From positions 1 to 43,238 of the forward strand of contig CANQQB010000011.1 of assembly GCA_947625845.1 (NCBI GenBank): DNA of 43,238 bases, in the 5' to 3' direction. This DNA comes from an uncultured Oscillospiraceae bacterium. Lineage in GTDB: Bacteria; Bacillota; Clostridia; Oscillospirales; Oscillospiraceae. Within the stretch, counting starts at the first letter, position 1. Each line of letters starts with the position of its first letter. The notes beneath the pieces are model-generated. The model was not told where the DNA came from. It searched no databases and saw only the letters and a program-made list of their open reading frames with translations. The position numbers were made by a program, and so were the translations under genes. Of the stretch, positions 8,995-16,428 are shown in pieces.

Positions 8995-10230
8995 ATGAGC
9001 ACGATACGGGATATCTCCCTGGCCTCGTCCGGGGAGAAGAAGATCGCCTGGGCAGCGCGCAACATGCCCCTGTGCCGCTCCATCGGGGAGGAATTTGCAA
9101 AAGAAAAGCCCCTGGCGGGGCTGAAAATAGCCCTGTCGGTGCACCTGGAGGCCAAGACGGCCTACCTGTGCCGGGTGATGGCCCTGGGTGGCGCCGAGAT
9201 GCACATCACCGGCTCCAACCCCCTGTCCACACAGGACGACGTAGCCGCGGCCCTGGCCGTCGGCGGGCTGGACGTGCACGCCTTCCACGGCTGCACGTCG
9301 GCGGAATACGACGCCTGCATCGATAAGGTCCTGGCCTGCGGGCCCAATATCATCATCGACGACGGCGGCGACCTGATGCAGGGGCTGCGGGAGCGATTTC
9401 CCCAGTTCGTACCCGGCGTACTGGGTCTGTGCGAGGAGACCACCACCGGCGTGCACCGGCTGCGGGCTCTGGACCGAGCGGGGCTATTGCCCTTCCCGGC
9501 GCTGCTGGTGAACGACGCCGACTGCAAGCACCTATTTGATAACCGCTACGGCACCGGCCAGTCCGTCTGGGACGGCATCATGCGCACCACGAACCTGATC
9601 GTGGCGGGCAAGGACGTGGTGGTGGCCGGTTACGGCTGGTGCGGCAAGGGCGTGGCCATGCGGGCCAAGGGTCTTGGCGCGCGGGTCACCGTCACGGAGG
9701 TGGACCCGGTCCGGGCCATCGAGGCCGTCATGGACGGCTTCCGGGTCATGCCCATGAAGGAAGCGGCCAAAATCGGCGACATCTTCTGCACCGTCACCGG
9801 CTGCGAGCATGTGATCACGGAGGAACACTTCCCCCTTTTGAAGGACGGGGCCATCCTGACCAACGCCGGCCATTTCGACGTGGAGGTGGACGCGGCGGCG
9901 CTGGAAAAATACGCCGTGAGCCGCTATGAGGCGCGGCACAACATCGAGGGGTATACGCTGCCCAACGGCCGGACGGTGTTCCTGCTGGCCGAGGGACGGC
10001 TGGTGAACCTGGCCTCCGGGGACGGCCATCCGGCGGAGATCATGGACATGAGCTTTGCCATCCAGGCTATGTGCGCCAGGTACCTGGCGGAGCACCGGGG
10101 CAAGCTGAAGCCGGGGCCTTACCCGGTCCCGGCCGAGATCGACCAGGCCGTTGCCCGCCGCAAGCTGGATACTCTCGGCGTCCGGATCGACGAACTCACC
10201 CCGGAACAGAGAGCGTATCTGGGCATATAA
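8995..10230 (+). CDS. ahcY: adenosylhomocysteinase (S-adenosylhomocysteine hydrolase)
   Basis: 411 residues, in the size range of the shorter bacterial/archaeal enzymes. Splits S-adenosylhomocysteine into adenosine and homocysteine using bound NAD, completing the SAM cycle started by MetK. Visible signatures: IIDDGGDLMQG, the substrate/cofactor segment NDADCKHLFDNRYGTGQS, the NAD-binding turn AGYGWCGKGVAMRAKG, and the C-terminal VNLASGDGHPAEIMDMSF. Begins 13 bp after the metK stop with a GGGGA site, so it shares the SAM-controlled transcript. Some archaeal relatives act on S-inosylhomocysteine instead; substrate choice cannot be settled from sequence. Confidence 0.93.
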   Translation: MSTIRDISLASSGEKKIAWAARNMPLCRSIGEEFAKEKPLAGLKIALSVHLEAKTAYLCRVMALGGAEMHITGSNPLSTQDDVAAALAVGGLDVHAFHGCTSAEYDACIDKVLACGPNIIIDDGGDLMQGLRERFPQFVPGVLGLCEETTTGVHRLRALDRAGLLPFPALLVNDADCKHLFDNRYGTGQSVWDGIMRTTNLIVAGKDVVVAGYGWCGKGVAMRAKGLGARVTVTEVDPVRAIEAVMDGFRVMPMKEAAKIGDIFCTVTGCEHVITEEHFPLLKDGAILTNAGHFDVEVDAAALEKYAVSRYEARHNIEGYTLPNGRTVFLLAEGRLVNLASGDGHPAEIMDMSFAIQAMCARYLAEHRGKLKPGPYPVPAEIDQAVARRKLDTLGVRIDELTPEQRAYLGI

Positions 10231-10234
10231 CCGC

Positions 10235-10370
10235 TTGAAAGGCCCCCCTGTGTAAGGGGGGCTGTCACGCGCAAGCGTGACTGGAGGGTTGTAACGCAGG
10301 CTAACGGACAACCCTTCCACCGCGCTTCGCGCGGTCCCCCTCCCCTTGCACAGGGGAGGCTTTCAATAAT
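10235..10370. repeat. intergenic repeat, family B (two facing halves)
   Basis: Starts TTGAAAGGCCCCCCTGTG and ends CACAGGGGAGGCTTTCAA in inverse orientation, with an internal hairpin (TCACGCGCAAGCGTGA), GGAGGGTTGT and a CGCGCTTCGCGCG hairpin. Related units occur at 27277-27435, 32071-32310, 33300-33480 and 43004-43062. No coding potential. Confidence 0.75.
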
Positions 10371-10373
10371 GAA

Positions 10374-10402
10374 GGGCGCGGCCGATGGCCGCGCCCTAAA
10401 TT
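10374..10402. terminator. bidirectional terminator between ahcY and the LRR gene
   Basis: GGGCGCGGCC / GAT / GGCCGCGCCC (10374-10396), a perfect 10-bp stem. On the plus strand it is followed by TAAATTTTATTTTG, on the minus strand by TTCATTATTG, so it can serve the convergent ahcY and LRR genes. Confidence 0.75.
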
Positions 10403-12829
10403 TTATTTTGTGTACTTCACACTATTACTCGCCTTGTACGGTCCCAGCAGCGTCTTCTTATCATTCGCGCAGCACCTTACCGTAAACGCATAGGTGACAC
10501 CGTTCTTCAAATACTTCGCGGCCCTGGTGTAGGTGGTGCTGGTCGTCGTGCCTATCTTTTTCCAGCCCCCGCCGTTCTCCTTATAATACACCATATACCG
10601 CGGCGAGCCCGAGATTTTATTCCACGTGACCTTGATGCCCCCGGCAACCTTCGCGATCTTCACCGTGGGCGCGGCCAATTGGGGCGCTTTGCCCAAGGAT
10701 TCAAATTGGTAGCCGTATTTGTCCGCGTAGGTCTGGGCCGTAGAACCGGCGTAGCCGTAGACCACCGTTGTACCCGGCATACCCAGCTCCGCGCCATAAT
10801 AATCATTGATATCGCAACTGGGGTTTTGGATGATCATGCTCTTCAGGTCGGCACACCCCATAAAGGCGCCAGCACAAACATCATTCACGCTGGCGGGGAG
10901 CGTCACACTTTGTAGCGACGTGCAGTTATCAAATGCAAAGTCCCCGATACTCTTCACGCCGTTTTCGATCGTCAAACTGGTCAATGCCTCGCAGAGGCCG
11001 AACGCGCCTATCCTTATACTGGTCACATTGCCGGGTATCGTCACGTCCTTCATGCTGCGGCAGTAAAAAAACGCATATCCCCCGATGTAGGTCACGCCGT
11101 TTCCGATCGTCACGCTCTCCAGCGACTCGCACCAGCCAAACGCGCTGTCCCCAACGCTGGTCACACTGTCCGGGATCGTTACACTGGGCAGCGCGTCGCA
11201 GTCTTTAAACGCACTTTCCCCGATGCTGGTCACGCCGTTTTCGATGACAACCTTTTTGATGGAAGATCGATAGGAATACCACGGGGTATTGCCAGAAGAA
11301 AAATCCTCCATCGCGCCGGTGCCGGAGATGGTGAGGGTCCCGTTGGCAAAAGACCACCGAACATTATCCCCGCATGCGCCGGAGTTCGTCTCCGTGGGTG
11401 TGGGCGCTTTGCCCAGGGATTCAAATTTATAGCCGTATTTCTTCGCATGGTCTTCGGCGGTAGAGCCGTTGTACCCGCAGAGTATGGCCCCTTCTTCAAA
11501 TGCCGGTTCATAATACGGAAAGCCATGCAGGTTGTCATATGCAGTTACAGCAATATCACACTTCGGATTCAGAAATATGATCTTGGCAGGTCCCATAAGC
11601 GCCTCGTCACCAACAGAATCAACGGAGGCAGGGACTGTGATCTCCGGCAGGCCGCTGCAGGATAAAAACGCCTGAGCGTTGATTTTTTTGACAGAATTGG
11701 ACATGGTGATGCTTTTCAGCTTCTTGCAGCCGGAAAACGAACCGATCCCGATCTCTGTAACGGAATTGGGCATGGAAACACTCGTCAGATTTTCGCAATC
11801 CGCAAAAAGATAGCTTGGTATGTATGTCACATTGCTGCCAAAGGTCGCTTTCAGCCCACTGCTTGCGCCAGCGCCCTCAAACGGAAAAGAGGATCCACGT
11901 CGGTCATTTAAGACATCAGCTAGTTTGTCGCTATTAATGGCAACCGATTTGAGCGCCGTGCACCCATAAAAACACAGGCCTCCGATGTAAGTTACCGAAC
12001 CAGGGATCTCAACACTGGGCAAAGATGAGCAGCCTAAAAATACCCCTTCATACGGAAAGGCCTCGTAGGAAAAATCTTTCTCGCCCAGCGATGTGATAGA
12101 ATCGGGAATGCGAATACTGGTGAGGCCGGAAGCGCAAAACGCTCCGCCCTTAATGGTCGTGACTGAGGTCGGGATATCGATCGTTTTCAGACTAGTACAA
12201 TTGAAAAATGCACCTCTCCCGATAGAGGTAACAGATTTAGGAATGCTGACACTGGCCAGAGAGGTGCATTCAGCAAACGCACAGTGCCCAATAGAGGTGA
12301 CCCCGTTGTTAATAACGACCTTTTTAATGCTTGTAAGGTTTTTCCGCCAAGGGGTGGAGACAAAAATGATGTTACCGAACTCAGCATAATAATCGTCCAT
12401 CGCCCCCTTGCCGGAGATGGTCAGCGTGCCGCCGCTGAGGGACCACGTGACATTGGCCCCGCACTTGCCGGACGTGTCCGCCGCCGTCTCCGGCTCGGTC
12501 TCCGGTTCCTCGACCGGTTCTTCTTCCGGTTCTTCCGTGACTTCAACCGGTTCTTCCGGTTCCTTGACCGGTTCTTCCGTGACTTCGACCGGTTCCTCCG
12601 TGACCACCGGTTCCTCCGTGACCTCCACCGGTTCCTCCGTGACCTCCACCGGCTCCTCCGTGACCTCAACGGGTTCTTCGGTCACTTCGACGGGTTCTTC
12701 CGTGACCTCAACGACTTCCTCCGTCACGACTTCCTCCGTTGCAACGACTTCTTCCTCCGCAAGCGCTGGGACGCTCAGCGAAAAGAGCGTCACCAGCGCC
12801 AGGAGCAGACATAGACCGCGCTTTGTCAT
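10403..12829 (-). CDS. secreted BspA-like leucine-rich-repeat protein with EPVEVTE repeats and C-terminal FN3
   Basis: 808 residues. Signal peptide (MTKRGLCLLLALVTLFSLSVPALA). Residues ~25-95 are a strongly acidic Pro/Glu/Val/Thr repeat (unit EEPVEVT). Two copies of a module follow: each opens with a CG(A/D)NVxW...GTLTISGxGAM(D/E)D segment, continues with BspA/LRR_5 repeats (VTSIGxxAFxxCxSLxSVxIP) and closes with a YGYxFESLGKAP segment, indicating internal duplication. The end is a fibronectin type III-like domain (APTVKIAKVAGGIKVTWNKI). Such proteins are extracellular and often bind host or matrix proteins; the ligand here is unknown. No sortase signal or other wall anchor is seen. RBS AAAGGTG is suboptimal. 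Confidence 0.88.
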   Translation of the reverse strand: MTKRGLCLLLALVTLFSLSVPALAEEEVVATEEVVTEEVVEVTEEPVEVTEEPVEVTEEPVEVTEEPVEVTEEPVVTEEPVEVTEEPVKEPEEPVEVTEEPEEEPVEEPETEPETAADTSGKCGANVTWSLSGGTLTISGKGAMDDYYAEFGNIIFVSTPWRKNLTSIKKVVINNGVTSIGHCAFAECTSLASVSIPKSVTSIGRGAFFNCTSLKTIDIPTSVTTIKGGAFCASGLTSIRIPDSITSLGEKDFSYEAFPYEGVFLGCSSLPSVEIPGSVTYIGGLCFYGCTALKSVAINSDKLADVLNDRRGSSFPFEGAGASSGLKATFGSNVTYIPSYLFADCENLTSVSMPNSVTEIGIGSFSGCKKLKSITMSNSVKKINAQAFLSCSGLPEITVPASVDSVGDEALMGPAKIIFLNPKCDIAVTAYDNLHGFPYYEPAFEEGAILCGYNGSTAEDHAKKYGYKFESLGKAPTPTETNSGACGDNVRWSFANGTLTISGTGAMEDFSSGNTPWYSYRSSIKKVVIENGVTSIGESAFKDCDALPSVTIPDSVTSVGDSAFGWCESLESVTIGNGVTYIGGYAFFYCRSMKDVTIPGNVTSIRIGAFGLCEALTSLTIENGVKSIGDFAFDNCTSLQSVTLPASVNDVCAGAFMGCADLKSMIIQNPSCDINDYYGAELGMPGTTVVYGYAGSTAQTYADKYGYQFESLGKAPQLAAPTVKIAKVAGGIKVTWNKISGSPRYMVYYKENGGGWKKIGTTTSTTYTRAAKYLKNGVTYAFTVRCCANDKKTLLGPYKASNSVKYTK

Positions 12830-12867
12830 GAGAATACCACACCTTTCATATTGAGTTCCCGGCAGTC

Positions 12868-12902
12868 AGGCCCGGAGCGGGGTTTTTAGCCCGCCCCGTG
12901 GC
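12868..12902. repeat. GC-rich inverted repeat before the LRR gene
   Basis: GGCCCGGAGCGGGG ... CCGCCCCGTGGCC can fold into an imperfect stem just upstream of the LRR start region on the minus strand. It may lie in the mRNA leader. No known regulator is recognised. Confidence 0.4.
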
Positions 12903-12909
12903 CCTTCCG

Positions 12910-12952
12910 CCGAGACAAACAAAAGACGGCGCAGGGAAACTTCCCTACACCG
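12910..12952 (-). terminator. intrinsic terminator on the minus strand
   Basis: CGGTGTAGGGAA / GT / TTCCCTGCGCCG (minus strand, 12952 to 12927), followed by TCTTTTGTTTGTC. It lies ~100 bp upstream of the LRR start, so it ends some shorter minus-strand transcript or attenuates the LRR gene. Confidence 0.6.
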
Positions 12953-12990
12953 TGGAACGACAGCACGACCCCGTCATACGCAAGCCGTTC

Positions 12991-13019
12991 TTGTAAAAAC
13001 AAGGGGTTGCGGGTATAAT
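12991..13019 (+). promoter_or_regulatory. promoter of the 6S-like RNA
   Basis: -35 TTGTAA (12991-12996), 17-nt spacer, perfect -10 TATAAT (13014-13019) on the plus strand, with no protein gene following. Confidence 0.6.
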
Positions 13020-13025
13020 GGGTCC

Positions 13026-13193
13026 GGCGCAGTTATCCTGCTGTGTGGGAGAGTACCGATCTCCTGCATAGGGGCGTGGGGTGTTCCTACCGCCTCACGT
13101 CCCGCCTTTTGCTTATCTCGCAGCCCCATTGTAACGCATTATCCGATGTAACGCAAGCAAAAAATCGACAGGACCCAAAATCGGGTCCTGTCG
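13026..13193 (+). ncRNA. ssrS: probable 6S RNA
   Basis: A non-coding stretch with its own strong promoter and a terminator. The 5' part TCCTGCTGTGTGGGAG, with a small hairpin GGAGA/GTACCGA/TCTCC, resembles the start of Bacillus subtilis 6S-1 RNA as I remember it. A long-range CTGC...GCAG pairing and a central hairpin (GGGGCGTG / CACGTCCC) give the rod-like outline of 6S, which binds sigma-70-type RNA polymerase by mimicking an open promoter. The 3' end is set at the terminator stem 13166-13193. A promoter and terminator also exist on the opposite strand, so orientation is not certain. A covariance-model search would settle identity. Confidence 0.55.
13128..13156 (-). promoter_or_regulatory. 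candidate minus-strand promoter facing the LRR gene
   Basis: -35 TTGCGT (13151-13156), 17-nt spacer, -10 TACAAT (13128-13133) on the minus strand. It would drive RNA antisense to the 6S-like region and towards the LRR gene, through the terminator at 12910-12952. Confidence 0.4.
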
Positions 13194-13199
13194 TTTCGT
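13166..13199. terminator. bidirectional terminator (azlD / 6S-like RNA)
   Basis: CGACAGGACCC / AAAATC / GGGTCCTGTCG, a perfect 11-bp stem (13166-13193). Minus strand continues with ATTTTTTG (end of azlCD operon), plus strand with TTTCGTTTC. Confidence 0.85.
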
Positions 13200-13200
13200 T

Positions 13201-13527
13201 TCAGAATATCCGTATCAGCACCATATAAATGGCCGTGCCGGAGAGGATACTGACCAGGGAATTTCTCCGCCATGCCTGCAGGATGACCACCGCCAGCGCC
13301 GCCAAAAGCTCCGGCAGGCCGTAAGGCGCCGCGGTCACCGACACGTCCTTCAAACAGTAGATCACCAGCATGCCGATGATGGCCTGGGGCAGCACGTCCC
13401 CCAGATACGCCACATAGGCCGGAGTCCTGCCCTTGCGGAAGATCCAAAACGGCAAAAACCGCAGCAGCATGGTGACCGCCGCCATCACCGCCACCAGCGC
13501 GGCGGCGTGGGTGTTGGAAGCCGTCAT
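13201..13527 (-). CDS. azlD: branched-chain amino acid transport protein AzlD
   Basis: 108 residues, the usual AzlD size, with several membrane helices (AALVAVMAAVTMLLRFLPFW, LPELLAALAVVILQAW). AzlD works with AzlC as a small membrane exporter of branched-chain amino acids and analogues, as known in B. subtilis. Its start overlaps the azlC stop by 4 bp, so the two are translationally coupled. Assignment rests on size, hydrophobicity and the azlC partner. Confidence 0.88.
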   Translation of the reverse strand: MTASNTHAAALVAVMAAVTMLLRFLPFWIFRKGRTPAYVAYLGDVLPQAIIGMLVIYCLKDVSVTAAPYGLPELLAALAVVILQAWRRNSLVSILSGTAIYMVLIRIF

Positions 13528-14237
13528 TGTCCCGCCCCCTTTTGCCGCGCCGCGAGCCTTGGCCGCAGCGCCGTCAGCGCCAGCGTGATCAACGCCATCG
13601 CGGGGATGAGAAAGTCGTCCGCGCCAAATACGATAAGCGAGATAAGCGACGCGCCAAGCCCCACCAGGGCTGGCACATGGTCATGGCAGTCCAGCCATTG
13701 TTGGGTGAAGGAGGCGATGAACAGGGCCGTCATGGAAAACTCGATGCCCGCCGTGCTGAACGGCAGCGCCGCGCCTAAAATGCTCCCCAGCACGCAGCCC
13801 ACCACCCAGTAGCACTGGTCGAACAGCGACACCAGAAACCGGTACAGGTTCGGGTCCGCGCCCGCCGGCGTCTCGCCGCCGCACAGCAGCGAATACGTCT
13901 CGTCCGTCAGAGCGAAGATCATATAGGGCTTATACTTGCCCGCGTCCCGGTAGCGGCCCAGCATGGACACACTATAAAATAAGTGCCGGGCGTTGACCAT
14001 GACGGTGGTGAGGGCCGCGGTGAGAAGGCTGGCCCCGCCCGCCAGCAGGCTCACGCCCACGTACTGCATGCTCCCGGCGTAGATGAGCACCGCCATCGCC
14101 AGGGACCAGACCACGCCGTACCCCGCGTCGTGCAGCAGGATGCCAAAGCCGATGCCCAGCACGATATACCCCGCCATCACGGGCAGGGACGTATAAAACG
14201 CCTGCCGGGCCACGGTACCCTTTGCCCCGGACTTCAT
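13524..14237 (-). CDS. azlC: branched-chain amino acid exporter AzlC
   Basis: 237 residues with the AzlC family start (ARQAFYTSLPVMAGYIVLGI followed by GFGILLHDAGYG) and the signature region YAGSMQYVGVSLLAGG ... VNARHLFYSVSM. Integral membrane protein of the LIV-E type. Overlaps the upstream nucleotidyltransferase gene by 4 bp (ATGA) and azlD by 4 bp, a tight three-gene operon. Confidence 0.93.
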   Translation of the reverse strand: MKSGAKGTVARQAFYTSLPVMAGYIVLGIGFGILLHDAGYGVVWSLAMAVLIYAGSMQYVGVSLLAGGASLLTAALTTVMVNARHLFYSVSMLGRYRDAGKYKPYMIFALTDETYSLLCGGETPAGADPNLYRFLVSLFDQCYWVVGCVLGSILGAALPFSTAGIEFSMTALFIASFTQQWLDCHDHVPALVGLGASLISLIVFGADDFLIPAMALITLALTALRPRLAARQKGAGQ

Positions 14238-15148
14238 GCCCAGAGGTTTTCCGGGTACTTCCCGGCGGCCCTCATGTCCGCCAGCGCCTTTTGCAGCGCG
14301 GGCAGATCGTCCCGGTATGTAACCCCGTGCCAGACCTCGTCCGTGGGTAGCACCTTCACCTTATCCGTTCCGGCAGCCAGGCACGTATTCACCACGCTGG
14401 GCAGGAAAAACTCCGCCTTGGCGGGGTTTTTCGGCATATCGATCCGCAAAAACTTCTCCAGCTCCGCCCCGATGGCCTTAAGGAAGCTCTGGTGGAACCC
14501 CCAGGTGTTCAGGCTCACCGGCGTATCCGGCGCAAGGGAAGTCCAGGTCGCGCCGCCGTCCAGGGTATAGGAAGGGCTGTCCGCCGGCCCCTGGATGGCC
14601 GTCAGCTCCGTCACGCCGGTCAGATACCCGGACCCGTCCACGGTGCAGGCCCCCCGGGCCACGGTGCCGTTTTCCGTCAGGGTGTTTTTCAGGTCATAGG
14701 CCACCAGCGCGTGGGTGTGCTCGTCCTGGTGCCCGGTGAGAAAACCCGCCAGCGCCCGGAACGCGCCCCGGCCGTAAAAATCGTCCGCGTTGATGACCGC
14801 GAAGGGCCGGTCGATCAGCTCCCGCGCGGCGTACACCGCGTGAGCCGTGCCCCAGGGCTTGGCCCGCTCAGGCGGCACAAGGGGGAAACCCGCCGGCAGG
14901 TCGTGCAGGTCCTGGAAGGCGTAGTGCAGGTCGCACTTTGCCCCGATACGGTCCCCCACCAGCGCCCGGAAGTCCGCCTCGATCTCTTTTTTAATGACGC
15001 ACACGATCCTTTCAAAGCCCGCCTGTAAGGCGTCATAGGCGGAGTAATCCAGTATCACCTGCCCCGCTCCGTCCACGGCGGTCATTTGCTTCAGCCCTCC
15101 AAACCGGCTGCCCATCCCGGCCGCCATGATCACCAGCATCGGTCCCAT
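14234..15148 (-). CDS. sugar-phosphate nucleotidyltransferase-like protein
   Basis: 304 residues. The N-terminal MLVIMAAGMGSRFGGLKQM is the nucleotide-binding signature of NTP_transferase enzymes (G-x-G-x-R then K). Further motifs are KPWGTAHAVYAAR and the metal-binding region FAVINADDFYGRGA. Such enzymes join a sugar 1-phosphate to an NTP; the particular sugar is not evident. RBS AAGGAGG 7 nt before the ATG at 15148 fixes the start. First gene of an operon with azlC and azlD; the functional link to amino acid export is not obvious. Confidence 0.85.
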   Translation of the reverse strand: MGPMLVIMAAGMGSRFGGLKQMTAVDGAGQVILDYSAYDALQAGFERIVCVIKKEIEADFRALVGDRIGAKCDLHYAFQDLHDLPAGFPLVPPERAKPWGTAHAVYAARELIDRPFAVINADDFYGRGAFRALAGFLTGHQDEHTHALVAYDLKNTLTENGTVARGACTVDGSGYLTGVTELTAIQGPADSPSYTLDGGATWTSLAPDTPVSLNTWGFHQSFLKAIGAELEKFLRIDMPKNPAKAEFFLPSVVNTCLAAGTDKVKVLPTDEVWHGVTYRDDLPALQKALADMRAAGKYPENLWA

Positions 15149-15270
15149 TGCCCGCGCCTCCTTATATTTTTATAATGGTCGATTTTACCACAGATGACCC
15201 CGATTGGCAACGCCGCTCCCGCAAGAAATCGCCCCGGCCGGATATACTGAAAGGGAGGGCGAAGACGATT

Positions 15271-15297
15271 TTAGCACTCTTTCAGTCTGAGTGCTAA
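15271..15297. promoter_or_regulatory. CIRCE operator (HrcA binding site)
   Basis: TTAGCACTC (15271-15279), 9 nt, GAGTGCTAA (15289-15297): both arms match the CIRCE consensus exactly. HrcA represses chaperone genes by binding this element and releases it on heat shock. It lies 92 bp before the hsp20 start. Confidence 0.96.
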
Positions 15298-15320
15298 TAT
15301 TTACAATTCGTTCACAGAAT

Positions 15321-15349
15321 ACACATAAATTTGTTCACAAATTATGTGT
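15321..15349. repeat. AT-rich imperfect palindrome before hsp20
   Basis: ACACATAAATTTGT (15321-15334) and ACAAATTATGTGT (15337-15349) are reverse complements apart from one extra A. It lies between CIRCE and the gene, in the likely promoter or leader. It could be a second operator or an mRNA stem (a thermosensor is possible). No known regulator recognised. Confidence 0.55.
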
Positions 15350-15389
15350 ATGATACAGACAAATCAAAAGGACAGGGAGGTCCAATAAC

Positions 15390-15803
15390 ATGTTCGATAT
15401 GATACCTTTTGCAGCCGCTTCCTATACCCCCAGCAAGATCTGGGACCCGTTCCAGGAGTTTTTCGGCACGGTGACCCACGCCGCCGCCACGGACATCCGG
15501 GAGAGCGACCACGATTTCGTCATCGAGACGGAGCTGCCCGGCTTTGACAAGAGCGAGATGTCCGTCAGCGTCAAAGAAGGCGTGCTCACCGTCCGTGCCG
15601 AGCACAAGAGCCAGGACGAGGACAAGTCCGACGACGGCTATATCCGCCGGGAGCGCTCCAACACCGCCGTGGAGCGGCGGTTCGAGGTCTCCGGCGTGGA
15701 CGCCGGGGCCATCAGCGCCCAGTACGTCAACGGCGTGCTGCGGCTGACGCTGCCCAAGCTGCCCGAGACCGTGCCCGAACAGCACCAGATCGAGATCCGC
15801 TGA
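15390..15803 (+). CDS. Hsp20/alpha-crystallin small heat-shock protein
   Basis: 137 residues, a normal single-domain length. ATP-independent holdase that keeps unfolding proteins soluble. The alpha-crystallin domain begins around DIRESDHDFVIETELPGFDK, contains GVLTVRAEHKSQ, and ends with the conserved YVNGVLRLTLPK. The C-terminal anchor motif is weak (the tail is HQIEIR). RBS GGGAGG is 9 nt before ATG. Control by HrcA through the upstream CIRCE is expected. Confidence 0.94.
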   Translation: MFDMIPFAAASYTPSKIWDPFQEFFGTVTHAAATDIRESDHDFVIETELPGFDKSEMSVSVKEGVLTVRAEHKSQDEDKSDDGYIRRERSNTAVERRFEVSGVDAGAISAQYVNGVLRLTLPKLPETVPEQHQIEIR

Positions 15804-15835
15804 ATATCAGGTAAAATCGCACAAGGAACAAGCTG

Positions 15836-15861
15836 CCCCGGCTCGTCAGAGCCGGGGTTTT
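15836..15861 (+). terminator. hsp20 terminator
   Basis: CCCCGGCTC / GTCA / GAGCCGGGG followed by TTTT, 33 bp after the hsp20 stop codon. Confidence 0.85.
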
Positions 15862-15882
15862 GCTGAATCTTGCGCCGGTCCC

Positions 15883-15911
15883 TTGCGCGACAGGCGGGAA
15901 CATGGTAAGAT
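15883..15911 (+). promoter_or_regulatory. promoter of the ACT regulator-hom-lysC genes
   Basis: -35 TTGCGC (15883-15888), 17-nt spacer, -10 TAAGAT (15906-15911), about 43 bp before the ACT-domain gene. Confidence 0.5.
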
Positions 15912-15953
15912 ACACGCTGCGTGGACAAATGCCCGCAAAAGGAGGACACGCGT

Positions 15954-16400
15954 ATGTCGACAGGCAAGCGCAGACAATACTACCTGGTGGACGGGGACGC
16001 TCTGCCGGAGGTCTTCATCCGGGTGACCCAGGCCCAGGAGCTGCTGGACACAGGCCGGGCACAGACCGTGGCGGAGGCCGCCGAGCAGGTGGGCATCTCC
16101 CGCTCGGCGTTTTACAAGTACAAAAACGCCGTCATGCCCTTCCAGAACGTGGCCGGCGGACACATCGTCACCTTCCAGATCATGCTCCAGCACAAGATGG
16201 GCATTTTGAGCGAGGTACTGGGGCTGTTCGCGGAGACCGGCGCCAACATCCTGACCATCAACCAGGGCATCCCCACCAACGGCGCTGCCCCGGTCACGAT
16301 AACGGCGGACATGACCGCGCTGGACATACCCGCCGAGGGGCTTTTGGAGCGCCTTGGCGCGGTGGACGGGGTGATCAAGGCGGCTGTGGCCGCGGGATAA
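15954..16400 (+). CDS. UPF0735-type ACT-domain protein (PheB/ThrR-like)
   Basis: 148 residues from the ATG at 15954, chosen because AAAGGAGG lies 8 nt upstream (an earlier in-frame ATG at 15921 lacks a site). The N-terminal half resembles a helix-turn-helix (TVAEAAEQVGISRSAFYKYK). The C-terminal half is an ACT domain (HIVTFQIMLQHKMGILSEVL, ANILTINQGIP), a small-molecule sensor usually for amino acids. B. subtilis PheB and ThrR belong to this family; ThrR controls hom-thrCB. Position 28 bp before hom supports a role in sensing threonine or a related amino acid, by inference. Confidence 0.88.
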   Translation: MSTGKRRQYYLVDGDALPEVFIRVTQAQELLDTGRAQTVAEAAEQVGISRSAFYKYKNAVMPFQNVAGGHIVTFQIMLQHKMGILSEVLGLFAETGANILTINQGIPTNGAAPVTITADMTALDIPAEGLLERLGAVDGVIKAAVAAG

Positions 16401-16428
16401 ATAAGACAGACAAAAGAGGAAGATACAA

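Noticed and set aside
10231-10402. A small gene or tRNA in the ahcY-LRR gap
   Set aside because: No RBS-preceded ORF and no cloverleaf; the gap is repeat family B plus a terminator.
12840-13200. A riboswitch or T-box controlling the LRR gene
   Set aside because: No T-box core sequence or known aptamer signature was found; the 6S-like reading on the other strand explains the structure better.
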